In this document: piece by piece, positions 17,075 to 25,758 of the stretch
How the letters are laid out: every line of letters begins with the position of its first letter
Position numbering within the stretch: position 1 is the first letter of the stretch
DNA from: an uncultured Eubacteriales bacterium
GTDB lineage: Bacteria; Bacillota; Clostridia; Lachnospirales; Lachnospiraceae
NCBI GenBank assembly: GCA_949283695.1
Contig: CASDTX010000029.1
Span: 40,407 to 104,406 of the forward strand
Direction: 5' to 3'
Length of the DNA stretch: 64,000 nucleotides
The notes under the pieces: model-generated
Database searches by the model: none
The model's input: only the letters and a program-made list of their open reading frames with translations
What the model was told of the DNA's origin: nothing
Made by a program: the position numbers and the translations under genes

Positions 17075-17557
17075 TCAGGCCAAACCCATGCCTTCATCTA
17101 CAATCAAATCTTCCCCGTCCGCCGCGGACGTGGCCAGCTGGTCGCACCGCTCGTTCTGCGGATGGCCGTCGTGTCCTTTCACCCAGTGGAAGGTCACGGC
17201 GTGGGGCTCCTTTGCCTTAAGCAGCCGCTTCCAGAGATCGACGTTTTTCACCGGTTCATTCTTGCCCCGCTTCCAGCCCTTCTTCAGCCATCCGTCCACC
17301 CAGTGCTGGTTAAACGCATTCACCACATACTGGGAATCCGAATACACTTCTACCGTACAGGGGCGGTTCAGAGCCTCCAGTCCCGCGATCACCGCCATCA
17401 GCTCCATCCGGTTGTTTGTGGTCTGCACATATCCGCAGGAGAGCTCCTTCACATGGAGTTCACCTTTGGGGTCCACGTATTCCAGCACCGCGCCGTATCC
17501 CCCGGGTCCGTCCGGATTCCCCCGCGCCGCGCCGTCTGTATAGATCTTTACAAGCAT
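17075..17557 (-). CDS. rnhA: Ribonuclease HI
   Basis: RNase HI cleaves the RNA strand of RNA-DNA hybrids. The 160-residue protein keeps all four carboxylates: D8 ([10 protein letters not shown]), E52 (NNRMELMA), D74 (YSDSQYV) and D139 ([11 protein letters not shown]). The length is normal for a single-domain enzyme. GAGAAGAG precedes the ATG. It lies downstream of the MBL-fold and MoaB-like genes with an 18-base gap and may share their transcript. Confidence 0.95.
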   Translation of the reverse strand: MLVKIYTDGAARGNPDGPGGYGAVLEYVDPKGELHVKELSCGYVQTTNNRMELMAVIAGLEALNRPCTVEVYSDSQYVVNAFNQHWVDGWLKKGWKRGKNEPVKNVDLWKRLLKAKEPHAVTFHWVKGHDGHPQNERCDQLATSAADGEDLIVDEGMGLA

Positions 17558-17575
17558 TCTCTCTTCTCCGTCTGT

Positions 17576-18274
17576 CTATTTCTCCAGAAGGAAACTCTGT
17601 CCCTCCCGCTCAATCTTCCTAATTCTGTCTTTGTACTCTTCGGTGCATTTCTCAAGCAGCAGCCGGTCAAACACCGCGTAATTCCCCCAGAAATGCATGG
17701 GGAAGACATGGGCTGCGGACGCCCGTTTCATAAAACAGTCCAGCCCCCAGCAGTACTGTTCTCCCAGTCTCGGATCTACCGGGACAAAGGCAATGTCGAT
17801 CTTCTCCGCCTGCAGCTTATTGATCTCCGCCTGGTAGGAGCGGCGCATTCCGGTGTTATATTCTTCCGGCTCCCCCTCCCAGTGCCACCAGTTCAGATCG
17901 CCCGCGTGATAGAGTGTTTTCCCGCCGCAGTGCACGAGGAACGCGACCCCCTCGTCATTGGAGCGCAGGGTTCTCACCCTGCATCCGGCGATCTCCTGCT
18001 CTTCATTCGGTTTCATGAATCGGATGTCCGATCCCATAGACTCTTCCCCCACCGGGATGTCCGAGGCAAGGAAAAACGTGATCTTCGCGAAATAGGTGCG
18101 GAGGGAGAAGATATCCGTTCTGTAATGATCATAATGTGCATGGCTGATAAACACAAAGAGCTTCTGATCCGGATCCATCGGGGGAAGCTCTCCTTTGTAA
18201 TAATCAAACAGGAAATATCCTTCCTCCGTCTCTGTCAGGAATCCGCTGTGTCCAAGATATGTTACCTTCATCAT
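17576..18274 (-). CDS. MBL-fold metallohydrolase
   Basis: The 232-residue protein starts KVTYLGHSGF like the UlaG/RomA branch of metallo-beta-lactamase folds and has the metal motif H45-x-H47-x-D49-H50 (SHAHYDH), then YHAGDLNWWHW and a final FPMHFWGNY histidine. Its substrate is unknown; relatives include lactonases and nucleotide or phospholipid hydrolases. Its ATG overlaps the stop of the MoaB/MogA-like gene (ATGA), which points to coupled translation and perhaps a shared job. Confidence 0.85.
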   Translation of the reverse strand: MMKVTYLGHSGFLTETEEGYFLFDYYKGELPPMDPDQKLFVFISHAHYDHYRTDIFSLRTYFAKITFFLASDIPVGEESMGSDIRFMKPNEEQEIAGCRVRTLRSNDEGVAFLVHCGGKTLYHAGDLNWWHWEGEPEEYNTGMRRSYQAEINKLQAEKIDIAFVPVDPRLGEQYCWGLDCFMKRASAAHVFPMHFWGNYAVFDRLLLEKCTEEYKDRIRKIEREGQSFLLEK

Positions 18275-18738
18275 AAATTCAGATTCTCCACCACCTGTAC
18301 TGCTTCTGTAAGGATATATTCCATATCCTCCTTTGCCGTCTTCGCACTCTCCGGCAGATTGATCAGCAGAGTCTTCCCGCGGATCCCCGCTGCCAGGCGT
18401 TCCAGCATCGCTTTCTTCGAATACCTGAGATTATATGCCCTGAGCGCCTCCGGAATCCCCGGCAGAAGCCGATCTGCCGCATCCATCAGCGCGTCCGGCG
18501 CACAGTCATCTTCCAGGTATCCCACAGCTCCTGTCGTCAGGATCAGCTCCACTGCCCCTGCGTCAGACAGCTGGCGCAGAACTGCCGCGACCACTTCTCT
18601 TTCCTGCGGCAGAAGCCCCGCCGCCTTCACCTCAAATCCTACCTGCTCCAGCATCCTCTTCAGAGCGGACGCTGCAGCGCTCTCTGCCTTTGCCTTATAG
18701 GCGCCTGTGTCAATGGTAAATATTGCTGCTTTCATCAT
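18271..18738 (-). CDS. MoaB/MogA-like (MoCF-domain) protein with altered active-site motif
   Basis: The 156-residue product aligns by eye with MoaB/MogA: LILTTGAVGYLEDD occupies the place of the usual TTGGTG-RD motif, followed by PDAL, PGIPEALRAYNL, GIRGKTLLINLPESAK. In the family these residues adenylylate molybdopterin. Here GG is GA, the Arg-Asp pair is Asp-Asp and PGS is PES, so catalysis is doubtful. No other molybdenum cofactor gene is in the window. ATGs at 18738 and 18735 both fit the AAAGGGG site. It overlaps the MBL-fold gene by 4 bases. Confidence 0.75.
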   Translation of the reverse strand: MMKAAIFTIDTGAYKAKAESAAASALKRMLEQVGFEVKAAGLLPQEREVVAAVLRQLSDAGAVELILTTGAVGYLEDDCAPDALMDAADRLLPGIPEALRAYNLRYSKKAMLERLAAGIRGKTLLINLPESAKTAKEDMEYILTEAVQVVENLNL

Positions 18739-18817
18739 CTGTACCCCTTTCTTCTTTCTTCTCCCCTGTCTGTTTGTTCCCTTCCTGTTTCCCGGTTCCT
18801 TTCGCTGCTTTTGCTGT

Positions 18818-20146
18818 TCAGCTCTCATCATCGCCCAGGATCCGCCGCACGGTCTGTTCCGCGTGCTCATAGATGGTCTCCGGCTTCTCCCCGATGCGGA
18901 AGACGCCGTCCTGATACAGGATCCTGCCGTTAATCATTGTCATCTTAACATTCAGCTTGCTGCCGCTGTACACGATGTTCTTCTCGATATGATGCAGCGG
19001 CTGCATGTTGGGCTGGGACAGATCGATCAGAATCAGATCCGCCCGCTTCCCCGCGGTCAGCGTATCGCATCCGGCAAGTCCCATGGCGCGGGCGCCGTTC
19101 ACAGTCGCCATCTTCAGCACGTCCATTGCGGGCACGGCCTCCGGATCATTGCAGACCACCTTCTGAAGCCCGGTCACGAGGAACATCTCCCGGAACATGT
19201 CCAGACAGTTGTTGCTGGCCGGCCCGTCCGTTCCGATTGCCACCGGGATTCCCAGATCCAGATAGCGTTTCACCGGTGCGATGCCGCTCGCCAGCTTTAA
19301 GTTTGATGCCGGATTGGTCACCACACAGATTCCCCGCTCTTTGAGAATCCGGAAATCATCCTCATCCATATGCACCCCGTGGAACAGTCCTCCTCCGTGG
19401 CGGAACAGTCCCAGAGAATCCATATAGGCCACCGGCGTCATGCCGGAACGCTCCCGGCACTCTTCTACTTCCTTCCTGGTCTCTGAACAGTGGACGTAGA
19501 CCGGCGCCTGATAGTTCTCCGCCAGAGCCGCGATCTCCTCCATCAGCCTGCGGCTGGTTGTATATTCCGCGTGGAATCCGATCTGGTATGACAGAAGACT
19601 CTCCGGATCCTTGTTGTACGCCAGATAGTCCCGCTCCATATCCCCCACGGTTCCTCCGAAATCATTGAGATCCCCGCAGAACACCATGCGGAATCCGCTC
19701 TCTTCCGCCGCCCGGGCGCTGTCCGCCTTCTTCATGTACATATCAAACGCAGCAGTTATTCCGCTGGTCAGATACTCCATCACAGCCAGCTTGGTCAGCC
19801 AGTACACGTCCTCTTCGGTCAGCTTGGCCTCAGCGGGAAATACTTTGTCATACAGCCACTCCTGCAGCTTCATGTCGTCCGCATAGGACCGCAGGAATGT
19901 CATCGGGGAATGGGTGTGAGCGTTCTTGAAGCCCGGCATAATCAGATTGCCGCCGGCATCCATCTCCTCATCCCACACGGTCTGGTTCTCTCCTCCCGGT
20001 CCTTCCGCTGTCCGGGCTGCTGTTCCCTGACAGTCAGAAGGGCCGGCGTAGAGGATCTTCCCATCCTCAATCTGCAGTTCCCCCCGGAAGATGGCTCTGC
20101 CTTCTTCCATTGTCAATATTCGTGCATTATAAATTCTTGTTCTCAT
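18818..20146 (-). CDS. Amidohydrolase, MTA/SAH deaminase family
   Basis: The 442-residue protein has a small beta domain, then NAHTHSPM (metal His at about 77 and 79), GFHAEYTTS, VHCSET, GVHMDEDD and IGTDGPASNN. This set is typical of 5'-methylthioadenosine/S-adenosylhomocysteine deaminases (MtaD) and related aminohydrolases such as SsnA and guanine deaminase. A purine nucleoside phosphorylase gene lies just upstream, which fits purine nucleoside salvage. The start is uncertain: ATG 20146 matches the family N-terminus, ATG 20170 adds eight residues. Neither has a strong ribosome site. Confidence 0.85.
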   Translation of the reverse strand: MRTRIYNARILTMEEGRAIFRGELQIEDGKILYAGPSDCQGTAARTAEGPGGENQTVWDEEMDAGGNLIMPGFKNAHTHSPMTFLRSYADDMKLQEWLYDKVFPAEAKLTEEDVYWLTKLAVMEYLTSGITAAFDMYMKKADSARAAEESGFRMVFCGDLNDFGGTVGDMERDYLAYNKDPESLLSYQIGFHAEYTTSRRLMEEIAALAENYQAPVYVHCSETRKEVEECRERSGMTPVAYMDSLGLFRHGGGLFHGVHMDEDDFRILKERGICVVTNPASNLKLASGIAPVKRYLDLGIPVAIGTDGPASNNCLDMFREMFLVTGLQKVVCNDPEAVPAMDVLKMATVNGARAMGLAGCDTLTAGKRADLILIDLSQPNMQPLHHIEKNIVYSGSKLNVKMTMINGRILYQDGVFRIGEKPETIYEHAEQTVRRILGDDES

Positions 20147-20204
20147 AGATTCTGTCTTCGTTCCTTCCATTCTGCCTGGTGACCGCAGTCACCTCTGCTT
20201 CTCG

Positions 20205-21026
20205 TCACATCTTCTCAATGCTCCTGGTTACCAGCCGCTCGAACTCTTCTGAGCGCCGGTCCGCCACAGCCTGAACATCCAGATGGCTCAGTTCTTCCTC
20301 TGATATGCCGCTGGCCATGTTGGACACACAGGAAATGCCGCATACCCGCAGCCCTGCATGCCGGGCTGCAATGGCCTCGCAGGCCGTGCTCATTCCTACC
20401 GCGTCTGCTCCCAGCACCGCATACATGCGGATCTCTGCCGGACTCTCGAAATTCGGCCCTGTTGTCTGCAGATAAACGCCCTCCCGCAGCCGGATGTCTT
20501 CCGCCTCTGCCGTACTGCGGATCACATCCTGCAGGCCGGCATCATAGATATGGGTCATATCCGGGAACCGTTCCCCCAGCTCTGACACATTCTCCCCCAC
20601 CAGCGGAGACGGGACAAAGCTGGAAATCTGGTCCGTAATCAGCATAAAATCCCCCACCTGAAAGCTTCTGTTGATTCCCCCGGATGCATTTGTCAGAAAC
20701 AGGATCTCGATCCCCATCCGCTTCATCAGACGGATGGGAAGGACCACATCTTCCATGGAATAGCCTTCGTAATAGTGGACTCTCCCTTTCATAACCACCG
20801 CAGGAACTTTCCCGATATATCCAAACAGGAATCTCCCGTCATGTCCCTCCACTGTAGACACCGGGAACCCGGGGATCTCACCGTAAGGAATTTCTTTTAT
20901 GATCTTCATGTTGCGGGCATAGCCGCCAAGCCCGGATCCCAGGATCAGCCCCACTCTGGGAACGAAATCTGTCAGAGATCTGCAGGTTTCATAACATTTC
21001 TCTAGTTTCTTGAACTGTCTGCTCAT
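20205..21026 (-). CDS. Purine nucleoside phosphorylase (trimeric PNP type)
   Basis: The enzyme cleaves purine nucleosides with phosphate to base plus ribose 1-phosphate. The 273-residue protein has the phosphate loop GSGLGG (30-35), EGHDGRFLFG, GRVHYYEG, TNASGG, TTGPNFES and VGMSTACEA, the signature of PunA-type inosine/guanosine phosphorylases. Length is normal. It has its own promoter and is followed by the deaminase gene after 58 bases. Confidence 0.93.
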   Translation of the reverse strand: MSRQFKKLEKCYETCRSLTDFVPRVGLILGSGLGGYARNMKIIKEIPYGEIPGFPVSTVEGHDGRFLFGYIGKVPAVVMKGRVHYYEGYSMEDVVLPIRLMKRMGIEILFLTNASGGINRSFQVGDFMLITDQISSFVPSPLVGENVSELGERFPDMTHIYDAGLQDVIRSTAEAEDIRLREGVYLQTTGPNFESPAEIRMYAVLGADAVGMSTACEAIAARHAGLRVCGISCVSNMASGISEEELSHLDVQAVADRRSEEFERLVTRSIEKM

Positions 21027-21078
21027 CGTAATCTATCTGCTCCTTTTTCTGTATCAGATCTTCTCTTTTACGTATTTT

Positions 21079-21107
21079 ATTATACTCTGCGGCACTCCAT
21101 AAGTCGA
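21079..21107 (-). promoter_or_regulatory. Promoter for the PNP gene
   Basis: On the minus strand TCGACT, 17 bases, then a perfect TATAAT, about 55 bases before the PNP start. Confidence 0.6.
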
Positions 21108-21124
21108 GCACTAAATATCGCCCC

Positions 21125-22597
21125 TCAGATGATAATACACACCATCCCGCCGTTCATATCGTTGACAATTTTCTGCATGGAATCCTGGAGTTTCACCTGA
21201 CTCTCATCATTGATCATGGCGATTTTGTTCCTCATCCCGTCCATAACCAGTTCTTCCACGGACTTTCCGAAAATGTTCGTTCCCCAGACGCCTTCCGGAG
21301 ACGCACTCTCTTTCTTAATATATTCCACCAGATCTTCCGCCTGTTTCTCATTTCCTACGATGGGCGCGATCTCCGTCTCAATGTTTGCCCGGATCATGTG
21401 GATGGACGGGGCCTCCGAGCGGATCTTCACTCCGTACTTGCTTCCCTGCTTAATGATCACAGGCTCTTCCAGCTTAATATCGTCTTTGGCCGGACTGACG
21501 ACCCCATACCCTTTCAGCTTCACATCCGCAAACGCATCCCGGATCCGGCTCAGCTCATCCCGCATAGATGCCAGTTCTCTGACCGTTGATATGAGCTCGT
21601 ATTCGCCCTTGATCTCCTCCCCGGTCAGTTCGCTTAACACTTCGTAATAGTAACTCTGCTCGAATTCGATCCGGATACGCACGCGCCCGGTATCCATGGC
21701 GATCTGTTCTACTGCGATTCCCGTTATGTAAGGACTGTCTGTGCTGAGCTTTTGGGCGACGATGCTGCGGATCTCATCCATTCCCTCCATGATTTTCCTT
21801 ACATTGGCCAGGAGATCCTGCTTGATTCTGTGATCTCTGGAGAGCATCTCCACCCACTTCGGCACATAGAATTCCACCTCTGTCACCGGGAACTCATAGA
21901 GGACCTGCCGCATGATCTCGCTGATGTCTTCGCTCTTAAGCTGTTCACAGTTCACAGGAACCACGGCAGCGCCATATTTCTGCTCCAGCTCTTCTTTCAG
22001 CGCCTTCGCCTCTTCCGTATATGGTTTCCGGCAGTTCAGCAGGATGACAAAGGGCTTGCCGATGCTTTTCAGCTCTTTGACTGTCTTCTCCTCTGCCTCC
22101 ACATAATTCTCCCGGGGCAGATCCGTGATACTTCCGTCCGTGGTCACCACGAATCCGATCGTGGCGTGTTCGTGGATCACCTTCTGGGTGCCGATGGCAG
22201 CCGCCTTTGTAAATGGGATCTCATACTCGAACCAGGGTGTTTTCACCTGCCGCTCTGCATCATTCTCCGTATGTCCGGAAGCCCCCTCCACCATGAATCC
22301 TACACAGTCGATCAGCCGGATCTTAGCCTCGACATCTTCTGAGAGCTTCACCGGCGCTGCCTCCTTAGGCACGAATTTCGGCTCTGTCGTCATAATAGTC
22401 GTCCCTGATGCAGACTGAGGCAGTTCGTCTTTTGTCCTTTCTTTCGCATGCTCATCTGTCATGCCCGGAAGCACGAGAAGATCCATGAACCGTTTGATGA
22501 ATGTCGACTTGCCTGTCCGAACCGGGCCTACAACGCCGATATAGATCTCTCCGTTGGTCCGCGCTTTCATATCCCTGTATACCTGAAATGAATCCAT
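21125..22597 (-). CDS. spoIVA: Stage IV sporulation protein A
   Basis: SpoIVA is the ATPase that polymerises on the forespore surface and forms the base of the spore coat. The 490-residue protein has the Walker A GPVRTGKST (about 24-32), a long central region and the conserved C-terminal end rich in hydrophobic residues (NGGMVCIII). I start it at 22597, where MDSFQVYRDM and an AAGGGGG site agree. A sigma-E type promoter lies in the end of gpsA. Its presence marks an endospore former. Confidence 0.96.
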   Translation of the reverse strand: MDSFQVYRDMKARTNGEIYIGVVGPVRTGKSTFIKRFMDLLVLPGMTDEHAKERTKDELPQSASGTTIMTTEPKFVPKEAAPVKLSEDVEAKIRLIDCVGFMVEGASGHTENDAERQVKTPWFEYEIPFTKAAAIGTQKVIHEHATIGFVVTTDGSITDLPRENYVEAEEKTVKELKSIGKPFVILLNCRKPYTEEAKALKEELEQKYGAAVVPVNCEQLKSEDISEIMRQVLYEFPVTEVEFYVPKWVEMLSRDHRIKQDLLANVRKIMEGMDEIRSIVAQKLSTDSPYITGIAVEQIAMDTGRVRIRIEFEQSYYYEVLSELTGEEIKGEYELISTVRELASMRDELSRIRDAFADVKLKGYGVVSPAKDDIKLEEPVIIKQGSKYGVKIRSEAPSIHMIRANIETEIAPIVGNEKQAEDLVEYIKKESASPEGVWGTNIFGKSVEELVMDGMRNKIAMINDESQVKLQDSMQKIVNDMNGGMVCIII

Positions 22598-22624
22598 AAA
22601 GATACCCCCTTGCTGTGCTGATAC

Positions 22625-22654
22625 AGTGTATGCATACACAGAAGGGGGTATGAC
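22625..22654 (-). promoter_or_regulatory. Sigma-E type promoter for spoIVA
   Basis: On the minus strand GTCATACC is followed after 14 bases by CATACACT. The Bacillus sigma-E consensus is close to GTCATATT-N14-CATACAAT. The site is between the gpsA stop and the spoIVA start, giving mother-cell expression independent of gpsA. Confidence 0.75.
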
Positions 22655-22657
22655 ACT

Positions 22658-23671
22658 TTATTCTTCCCACTGAAGAGATCCGCTCTCGCTCCGGGATTCT
22701 CTGAGCATCAGGTCGTCAACCGCCTGTGCCGGGCTCTTCCCTTCGAAGAGAACCGCATTCACTTCGTCCACAATGGGCATGGACACCTCATATTTCTTGG
22801 CCAGCCGGGCCGCCGCTTTGGCAGAATAGACGCCTTCCACGACCATCTTCACCTCGTCCATGGCTTCCTGCATGGTTCTTCCCTGGCCGATCAGGTATCC
22901 TGCCTTCCGGTTCCTGCTGTGTACGCTGGCGCAGGTTACAATCAGATCCCCGATTCCCGTCAGGCCCGTGAAGCTCTCGATCTTTCCGCCCATCTTCACA
23001 CCCAGGCGGGAGATCTCCGCGATTCCCCTGGTGATCAGGGCCGCCTTTGTATTGTCTCCATAGCCGAGTCCGTCCGCGATTCCCGCGGCAAGAGCGATCA
23101 CGTTTTTCAGAGAGCCGCCCAGCTCGATTCCCAGGATATCCGGGCTTGTATATACCCGGAACACCCGGCTCAAAAACATGGTCTGCAGATACTCTGCTGT
23201 CTTCTTAGACTTCGCGCCGATCACACAGGTCGTGGGAAGCTTTCTCCCCACCTCTTCTGCGTGGCTCGGCCCGGAGAGCACAGCCACATCCGCCTGAGGG
23301 ATCTCCTCCTCGATCTGCCTGGACAGCGTCATCAGGGTAGATTCTTCGATTCCCTTCGCCACGTCCACAATGATCTGTCCCTCAGCCACATAAGGCTTCA
23401 TCTTCCGCGCGGTGCCTCTGGTAAACGGAGAAGGCACTGCCAGCACAAGAAAGTCTTTTCCCCGGACAGCGGACTTAAGATCCCCTGTAATGATCATATC
23501 ATCCGCCAGCCTGACGCCTGGAAGCTTCAGCTCATGCTCCCTCTTCTCATTCAACATCTTCACTTCACTCTCATCGATCGACCAGATGGTCACATGATGT
23601 CCGTTGTCGTGCAGAAGAACCGAGAGCGCCGTGCCCCAGCTTCCGGCACCGAGTACACCTACATCTGCCAT
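22658..23671 (-). CDS. gpsA: Glycerol-3-phosphate dehydrogenase [NAD(P)+]
   Basis: GpsA reduces dihydroxyacetone phosphate to sn-glycerol 3-phosphate for phospholipid synthesis. The 337-residue protein has GAGSWGTALS (7-16), VLSGPSHAEE with the following KxPT region, the catalytic KNVIALAAGI Lys and GDLIVTCASVHSRNR. Normal length. AGGAGG precedes the ATG. It supplies the substrate for PlsY, encoded just upstream, and for PgsA elsewhere in the window. Confidence 0.96.
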   Translation of the reverse strand: MADVGVLGAGSWGTALSVLLHDNGHHVTIWSIDESEVKMLNEKREHELKLPGVRLADDMIITGDLKSAVRGKDFLVLAVPSPFTRGTARKMKPYVAEGQIIVDVAKGIEESTLMTLSRQIEEEIPQADVAVLSGPSHAEEVGRKLPTTCVIGAKSKKTAEYLQTMFLSRVFRVYTSPDILGIELGGSLKNVIALAAGIADGLGYGDNTKAALITRGIAEISRLGVKMGGKIESFTGLTGIGDLIVTCASVHSRNRKAGYLIGQGRTMQEAMDEVKMVVEGVYSAKAAARLAKKYEVSMPIVDEVNAVLFEGKSPAQAVDDLMLRESRSESGSLQWEE

Positions 23672-23713
23672 GTCTGACTCCTCCTTTTCCTGTTCATGGT
23701 TTCCATAACCAGA

Positions 23714-24370
23714 CTACGATTGTTTCTTTGCCCCGAATTTATTCTCTGTTCCTTTCATCAGTCTTCCCAGATTCGCCCTGTGCCGGTACCATGCCAGCAC
23801 GGTCATCAGGAAGAGCAGTACATACAGTTCCACACACCTGGCCGTCTCCATCTGGAACCAGCCGGCCTGCCCTGCCGCGGTCATCTCGATCAGAAACGCC
23901 GTGTAGGCGGCCAGGGATCCCACGGATATGTACCTTGTGACTACCACGGGGACCAGGAAACAGGCCAGGGTAACCGGGATCAGCAGAAGACTTGCCGGCA
24001 GATGCCAGAAACTGTTGGCTGCCACAAGTCCCGCCATGACTGCGATTCCCTTTCCTCCCTTGAAATTCATATAAAAGGGGAAATTATGTCCCAGCGTGAC
24101 GCCGGCTCCGGCATACATGCACAGAAGGGGGAGACAGCTGCTTCCCCGGTACATGAAAAACACAAGGATGAATGCGGCGACACATTTCAGAACATCCCCC
24201 ACAAACGTCAGAATCCCGGCCTTCCATCCGAGAACCCGCAGGGCATTCGTTGTCCCCGCGTTGCCGCTGCCCTTCTTCCTGATATCCACATGGCTCATCT
24301 TGCCCACCAGATAACCGGTCTGCAGCAGACCGCACACATATCCGACTGCAAGACAGATCAAACGTTCCAT
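23714..24370 (-). CDS. plsY: Glycerol-3-phosphate acyltransferase PlsY
   Basis: PlsY is a membrane enzyme that transfers an acyl group from acyl phosphate to glycerol 3-phosphate. The 218-residue protein has about five membrane segments and the three cytosolic motifs: GSGNAGTTNALR (about 35-46), GHNFPFYMNFKGGKG and a final conserved loop region. PlsX, which makes the acyl phosphate, is at 36-37 kb. It lies in the der-plsY-gpsA-spoIVA run. Confidence 0.95.
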   Translation of the reverse strand: MERLICLAVGYVCGLLQTGYLVGKMSHVDIRKKGSGNAGTTNALRVLGWKAGILTFVGDVLKCVAAFILVFFMYRGSSCLPLLCMYAGAGVTLGHNFPFYMNFKGGKGIAVMAGLVAANSFWHLPASLLLIPVTLACFLVPVVVTRYISVGSLAAYTAFLIEMTAAGQAGWFQMETARCVELYVLLFLMTVLAWYRHRANLGRLMKGTENKFGAKKQS

Positions 24371-24406
24371 AACTTAACAGCTCCTTTACTCCTCAATTCC
24401 TCTTCC

Positions 24407-25735
24407 TTACTGATCCTTTTCTTTCCGCTCTCTGATAAAGAACTTCAGAGACGTCCCCCGGAAACCGAATGCTTCCCGGATCTTATTTTCCAGGTACCTG
24501 GTATAGGAGAAATGCATCAGTTCCTTGTCGTTGACAAATATAACAAATGTCGGCGGCTTCACAGACACCTGGGTAATATAGTACAGCTTCAGTCTCTTGC
24601 CCTTATCCGAGGGCGGCTGCTGCATAGCCACAGCCTCGGTCATAATTTCGTTCAGAACACCGGTCGCGATCCGCAGCGTCTGATTCTCGATCACCATATC
24701 GATCATGTCATACAGCTTTGGCAGCCTCTGGCCGGTGAGGGCAGACACGTACATAATCTCTGCGTAGGGCATATAAGACAGAACCTGGCGGATCTCCTTC
24801 TCATATTCCCGCATCGTACGGTCGTTTTTCTCAATGGCATCCCATTTGTTCACCACAATGATCACGCCCTTGCCCCGCTCATGAGCGATCCCGGCGATCT
24901 TCGCATCCTGCTCCGTAACGCCTTCCGTGGCGTCGATCACCATCAGCACCACGTCTGCACGCTCCACTGCGGTGACGGTGCGGATGATGCTGTAGCGCTC
25001 CAGTTCTTCTTTGATCTTGTTCTTCCGGCGGAGTCCCGCTGTATCGATGAAGACATATTCTTTGCCGTTATGGACAACCGCGGTATCGATGGCATCTCTT
25101 GTCGTGCCTGCCACATCGGAGACGATCACGCGGTTCTCTCCAAGGAGCCGGTTCACGATCGATGATTTCCCCACATTCGGTTTCCCCACCACGGCGATCC
25201 GCGGCCTGTCGTCCTCTTCTTCCTGTCCGCTTCCTTCCGGGAAATGCTGTGCCACAACGTCCAGCATATCTCCCAGCCCCAGACGGGAAGCCGCGGAGAC
25301 CGGGATCGGATCCCCGATTCCCAGATTATAGAACTCATACACATCCGGCATATATTTCTCAAAATTGTCTACCTTGTTCACCACCAGAACGACCGGCTTG
25401 CCAGAGCGCCTGAGCAGATCTGCCACTTTGGAATCCGCATCCACCAGCCCCTGCTTCACATCTGTCAGAAAAACAATCACGTCCGCTGTCTCAATCGCGA
25501 TCTGCGCCTGCTCCCGCATCTGAGAGAGAATCACATCCCTGCTGTCAGGCTCGATTCCGCCGGTATCTATTATCGTAAATTCTTTGTCCAGCCATGTAAC
25601 ATCCGCGTAGATCCTGTCTCTTGTCACGCCCGGCGTATCTTTGACAATGGAGATCATCTCTCCTGCCAGCACGTTAAAGAGTGTAGATTTCCCCACGTTT
25701 GGACGTCCCACGATGGCCACTACTGGTTTCCTCAT
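24407..25735 (-). CDS. der: Ribosome-associated GTPase Der
   Basis: Der (EngA) is an essential GTPase for 50S maturation. The 442-residue protein has two tandem G domains, each complete: GRPNVGKST and VDTGG-like DTGGIE in the first, GKPNVGKSS and DTAGLRRK in the second, with NKVD and NKWD, followed by a KH-like C-terminal domain. Length is normal. Only 23 bases separate it from the upstream DUF512 gene. Confidence 0.97.
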   Translation of the reverse strand: MRKPVVAIVGRPNVGKSTLFNVLAGEMISIVKDTPGVTRDRIYADVTWLDKEFTIIDTGGIEPDSRDVILSQMREQAQIAIETADVIVFLTDVKQGLVDADSKVADLLRRSGKPVVLVVNKVDNFEKYMPDVYEFYNLGIGDPIPVSAASRLGLGDMLDVVAQHFPEGSGQEEEDDRPRIAVVGKPNVGKSSIVNRLLGENRVIVSDVAGTTRDAIDTAVVHNGKEYVFIDTAGLRRKNKIKEELERYSIIRTVTAVERADVVLMVIDATEGVTEQDAKIAGIAHERGKGVIIVVNKWDAIEKNDRTMREYEKEIRQVLSYMPYAEIMYVSALTGQRLPKLYDMIDMVIENQTLRIATGVLNEIMTEAVAMQQPPSDKGKRLKLYYITQVSVKPPTFVIFVNDKELMHFSYTRYLENKIREAFGFRGTSLKFFIRERKEKDQ

Positions 25736-25758
25736 ATATTCCTGCCTTTCCTTATCTC

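Noticed and set aside
17162-18700. A 512-codon open frame on the plus strand over rnhA, the MBL gene and the MoaB-like gene
   Set aside because: It crosses three supported genes and two overlapping start/stop junctions, which would not be kept if it were coding.
23696-25165. A 489-codon open frame on the plus strand opposite plsY and der
   Set aside because: Both antisense genes are certain, and the translated frame is rich in His/Gln/Arg with no family pattern.
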